The notes beneath the pieces were generated by a model. It was not told the DNA's origin, made no database searches, and was given only the letters and a program-made list of their open reading frames with translations. The position numbers and the translations under genes are program-made. Positions 6,493 to 6,934 of a stretch of DNA of 6,934 nucleotides are shown one piece after another (positions within the stretch are counted from its first letter, which is position 1; each line of letters opens with the position of its first letter). The stretch is from Propionibacterium sp. (lineage in GTDB: Bacteria; Actinomycetota; Actinomycetes; Propionibacteriales; Propionibacteriaceae), in assembly GCA_012719335.1 (NCBI GenBank), contig JAAYAO010000074.1, positions 1 to 6,934 of the forward strand. The letters are read 5' to 3'.

Positions 6493-6550
6493 ATACCGTG
6501 AAGGACAGCCCCGACGGGCCGGGCGCGACCTGTCACAGCGGCCACCCGGC

Positions 6551-6556
6551 TACGGT
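6551..6556 (+). promoter_or_regulatory. Candidate -10 box for the P450 gene
   Basis: TACGGT fits TAnnnT and lies 26 bp before the P450 GTG, leaving room for a short leader that includes the ribosome binding site. A possible -35 (ctgtca, 6530-6535) is 15 bp upstream, shorter than ideal. Prediction only. Confidence 0.35.
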
Positions 6557-6568
6557 GCAATGGCAGCG

Positions 6569-6576
6569 AAGGAAGG
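6569..6576 (+). promoter_or_regulatory. Ribosome binding site of the P450 gene
   Basis: aaggaagg ends six bases before the GTG at 6583, a strong purine-rich site that decides the start codon. Confidence 0.8.
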
Positions 6577-6582
6577 TGCAGC

Positions 6583-6934
6583 GTGACCGACCACATCCCC
6601 GAAGATCTCGACCCGGCCGGGCGTGACCTGCGCGGCTACACCGATCAATTGCGCGCCGATCATGACGTGGTGCGCAGCGTGCGGGGCGAGTGGGTGCTGT
6701 TGCGGCATGCCGATGTGCGGGCCGCGGCACTGGATCACCGGACCTTCTCCTCGGCGGTCTCGGCCCACCTGCAGATACCGAACGGGTTGGACGGTGAAGC
6801 CCACACGGCGGCCCGGGAAACCCTCGACGCCTATTTCACCGAGGCCGCGTTGGCGCCCTTCGCCGAGGTGTTCACCGCGGTGGCGACCGACCTGTTGGCC
6901 ACCACCCCGCCGGATGAACCGATCGACGCGGTGG
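6583..6934 (+). CDS. Cytochrome P450, N-terminal part (cut by window edge)
   Basis: The first 117 residues of a soluble bacterial-type P450, a haem-thiolate monooxygenase that needs redox partners. It starts (M)TDHIPEDLDPAGRDLRGY, without signal peptide or membrane anchor. WVLLRHADVRAAALDHRTFSS (37-57) fits the beta-1/B-helix region of the family. LQIPNGLDGEAHTAAR (63-78) is the C-helix region with the H-x3-R pair (H74, R78) that normally contacts haem propionates, followed by ETLDAYFTEAALAPF. The oxygen-binding I-helix, ExxR and Cys-ligand loop lie beyond the window, so substrate class and completeness cannot be judged. The GTG start has a strong Shine-Dalgarno sequence six bases upstream. 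The gene is divergent from the reductase across a 295-bp region, which would allow shared control. Confidence 0.85.
   Translation, partial: MTDHIPEDLDPAGRDLRGYTDQLRADHDVVRSVRGEWVLLRHADVRAAALDHRTFSSAVSAHLQIPNGLDGEAHTAARETLDAYFTEAALAPFAEVFTAVATDLLATTPPDEPIDAV

Noticed and set aside
6357..6596. Minus-strand open frame covering the inverted repeat and P450 start
   Set aside because: It overlaps the P450 start and ribosome binding site, contains one arm of the inverted repeat, and shows no coding-like pattern.

Overview
The window is GC-rich bacterial DNA, roughly two thirds G+C by eye, with strong G/C at third codon positions, GTG starts and long spurious open frames opposite real genes. Together with the actinobacterial form of the DEAD-box helicase, a large LuxR-type ATPase regulator, a TAnnnT-type -10 box with a probable leaderless start, and a GGTTTCGACACG...GCTCAACCAGCG palindromic repeat, this points to a high-GC actinobacterium. 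I cannot name the genus from sequence alone.

Layout. (1) 1-134, minus: the N-terminal 44 residues of a transposase-like helix-turn-helix protein, cut by the window edge, with a possible insertion-sequence end just upstream. (2) 135-483: no gene. This stretch holds a small perfect hairpin, two copies of a palindromic extragenic repeat, and a 31-bp tandem array that looks like serial duplication of the right half of the second copy. (3) 484-1785, minus: a complete 433-aa DEAD-box RNA helicase with all core motifs and a basic R/S/Q-rich tail. Its upstream region (1786-2144) holds a plausible promoter, a possible long 5' leader and a short ORF overlapping the helicase start. (4) 2145-2354, plus: a small basic hypothetical protein, divergent from the helicase. 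(5) 2376-5216, plus: a LuxR-family ATPase regulator (Walker A/B, TPR-like middle, C-terminal LuxR HTH) broken by two small frameshifts, an extra GC dinucleotide near 2709-2714 and an extra G in a G6 run at 5067-5072. Removing 3 nt in total restores a 945-aa protein. (6) 5250-6287, minus: a complete 345-aa ketopantoate-reductase-family oxidoreductase convergent with the regulator, with a near-perfect leaderless promoter. (7) 6288-6582: a divergent intergenic region carrying a 77-bp element with 17-bp perfect inverted ends flanked by a 4-bp direct repeat, a candidate miniature transposable element. (8) 6583-6934, plus: the N-terminal 117 residues of a cytochrome P450, cut by the window edge.

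There is no obvious single pathway. The reductase and the P450 are divergent and could share regulation through the intergenic region, and the regulator could in principle have controlled neighbours, but that is inference. I did not find convincing evidence of a new multi-gene system. The points most worth a second look are the doubly frameshifted regulator, the 77-bp inverted-repeat element, and the repeat array downstream of the helicase.
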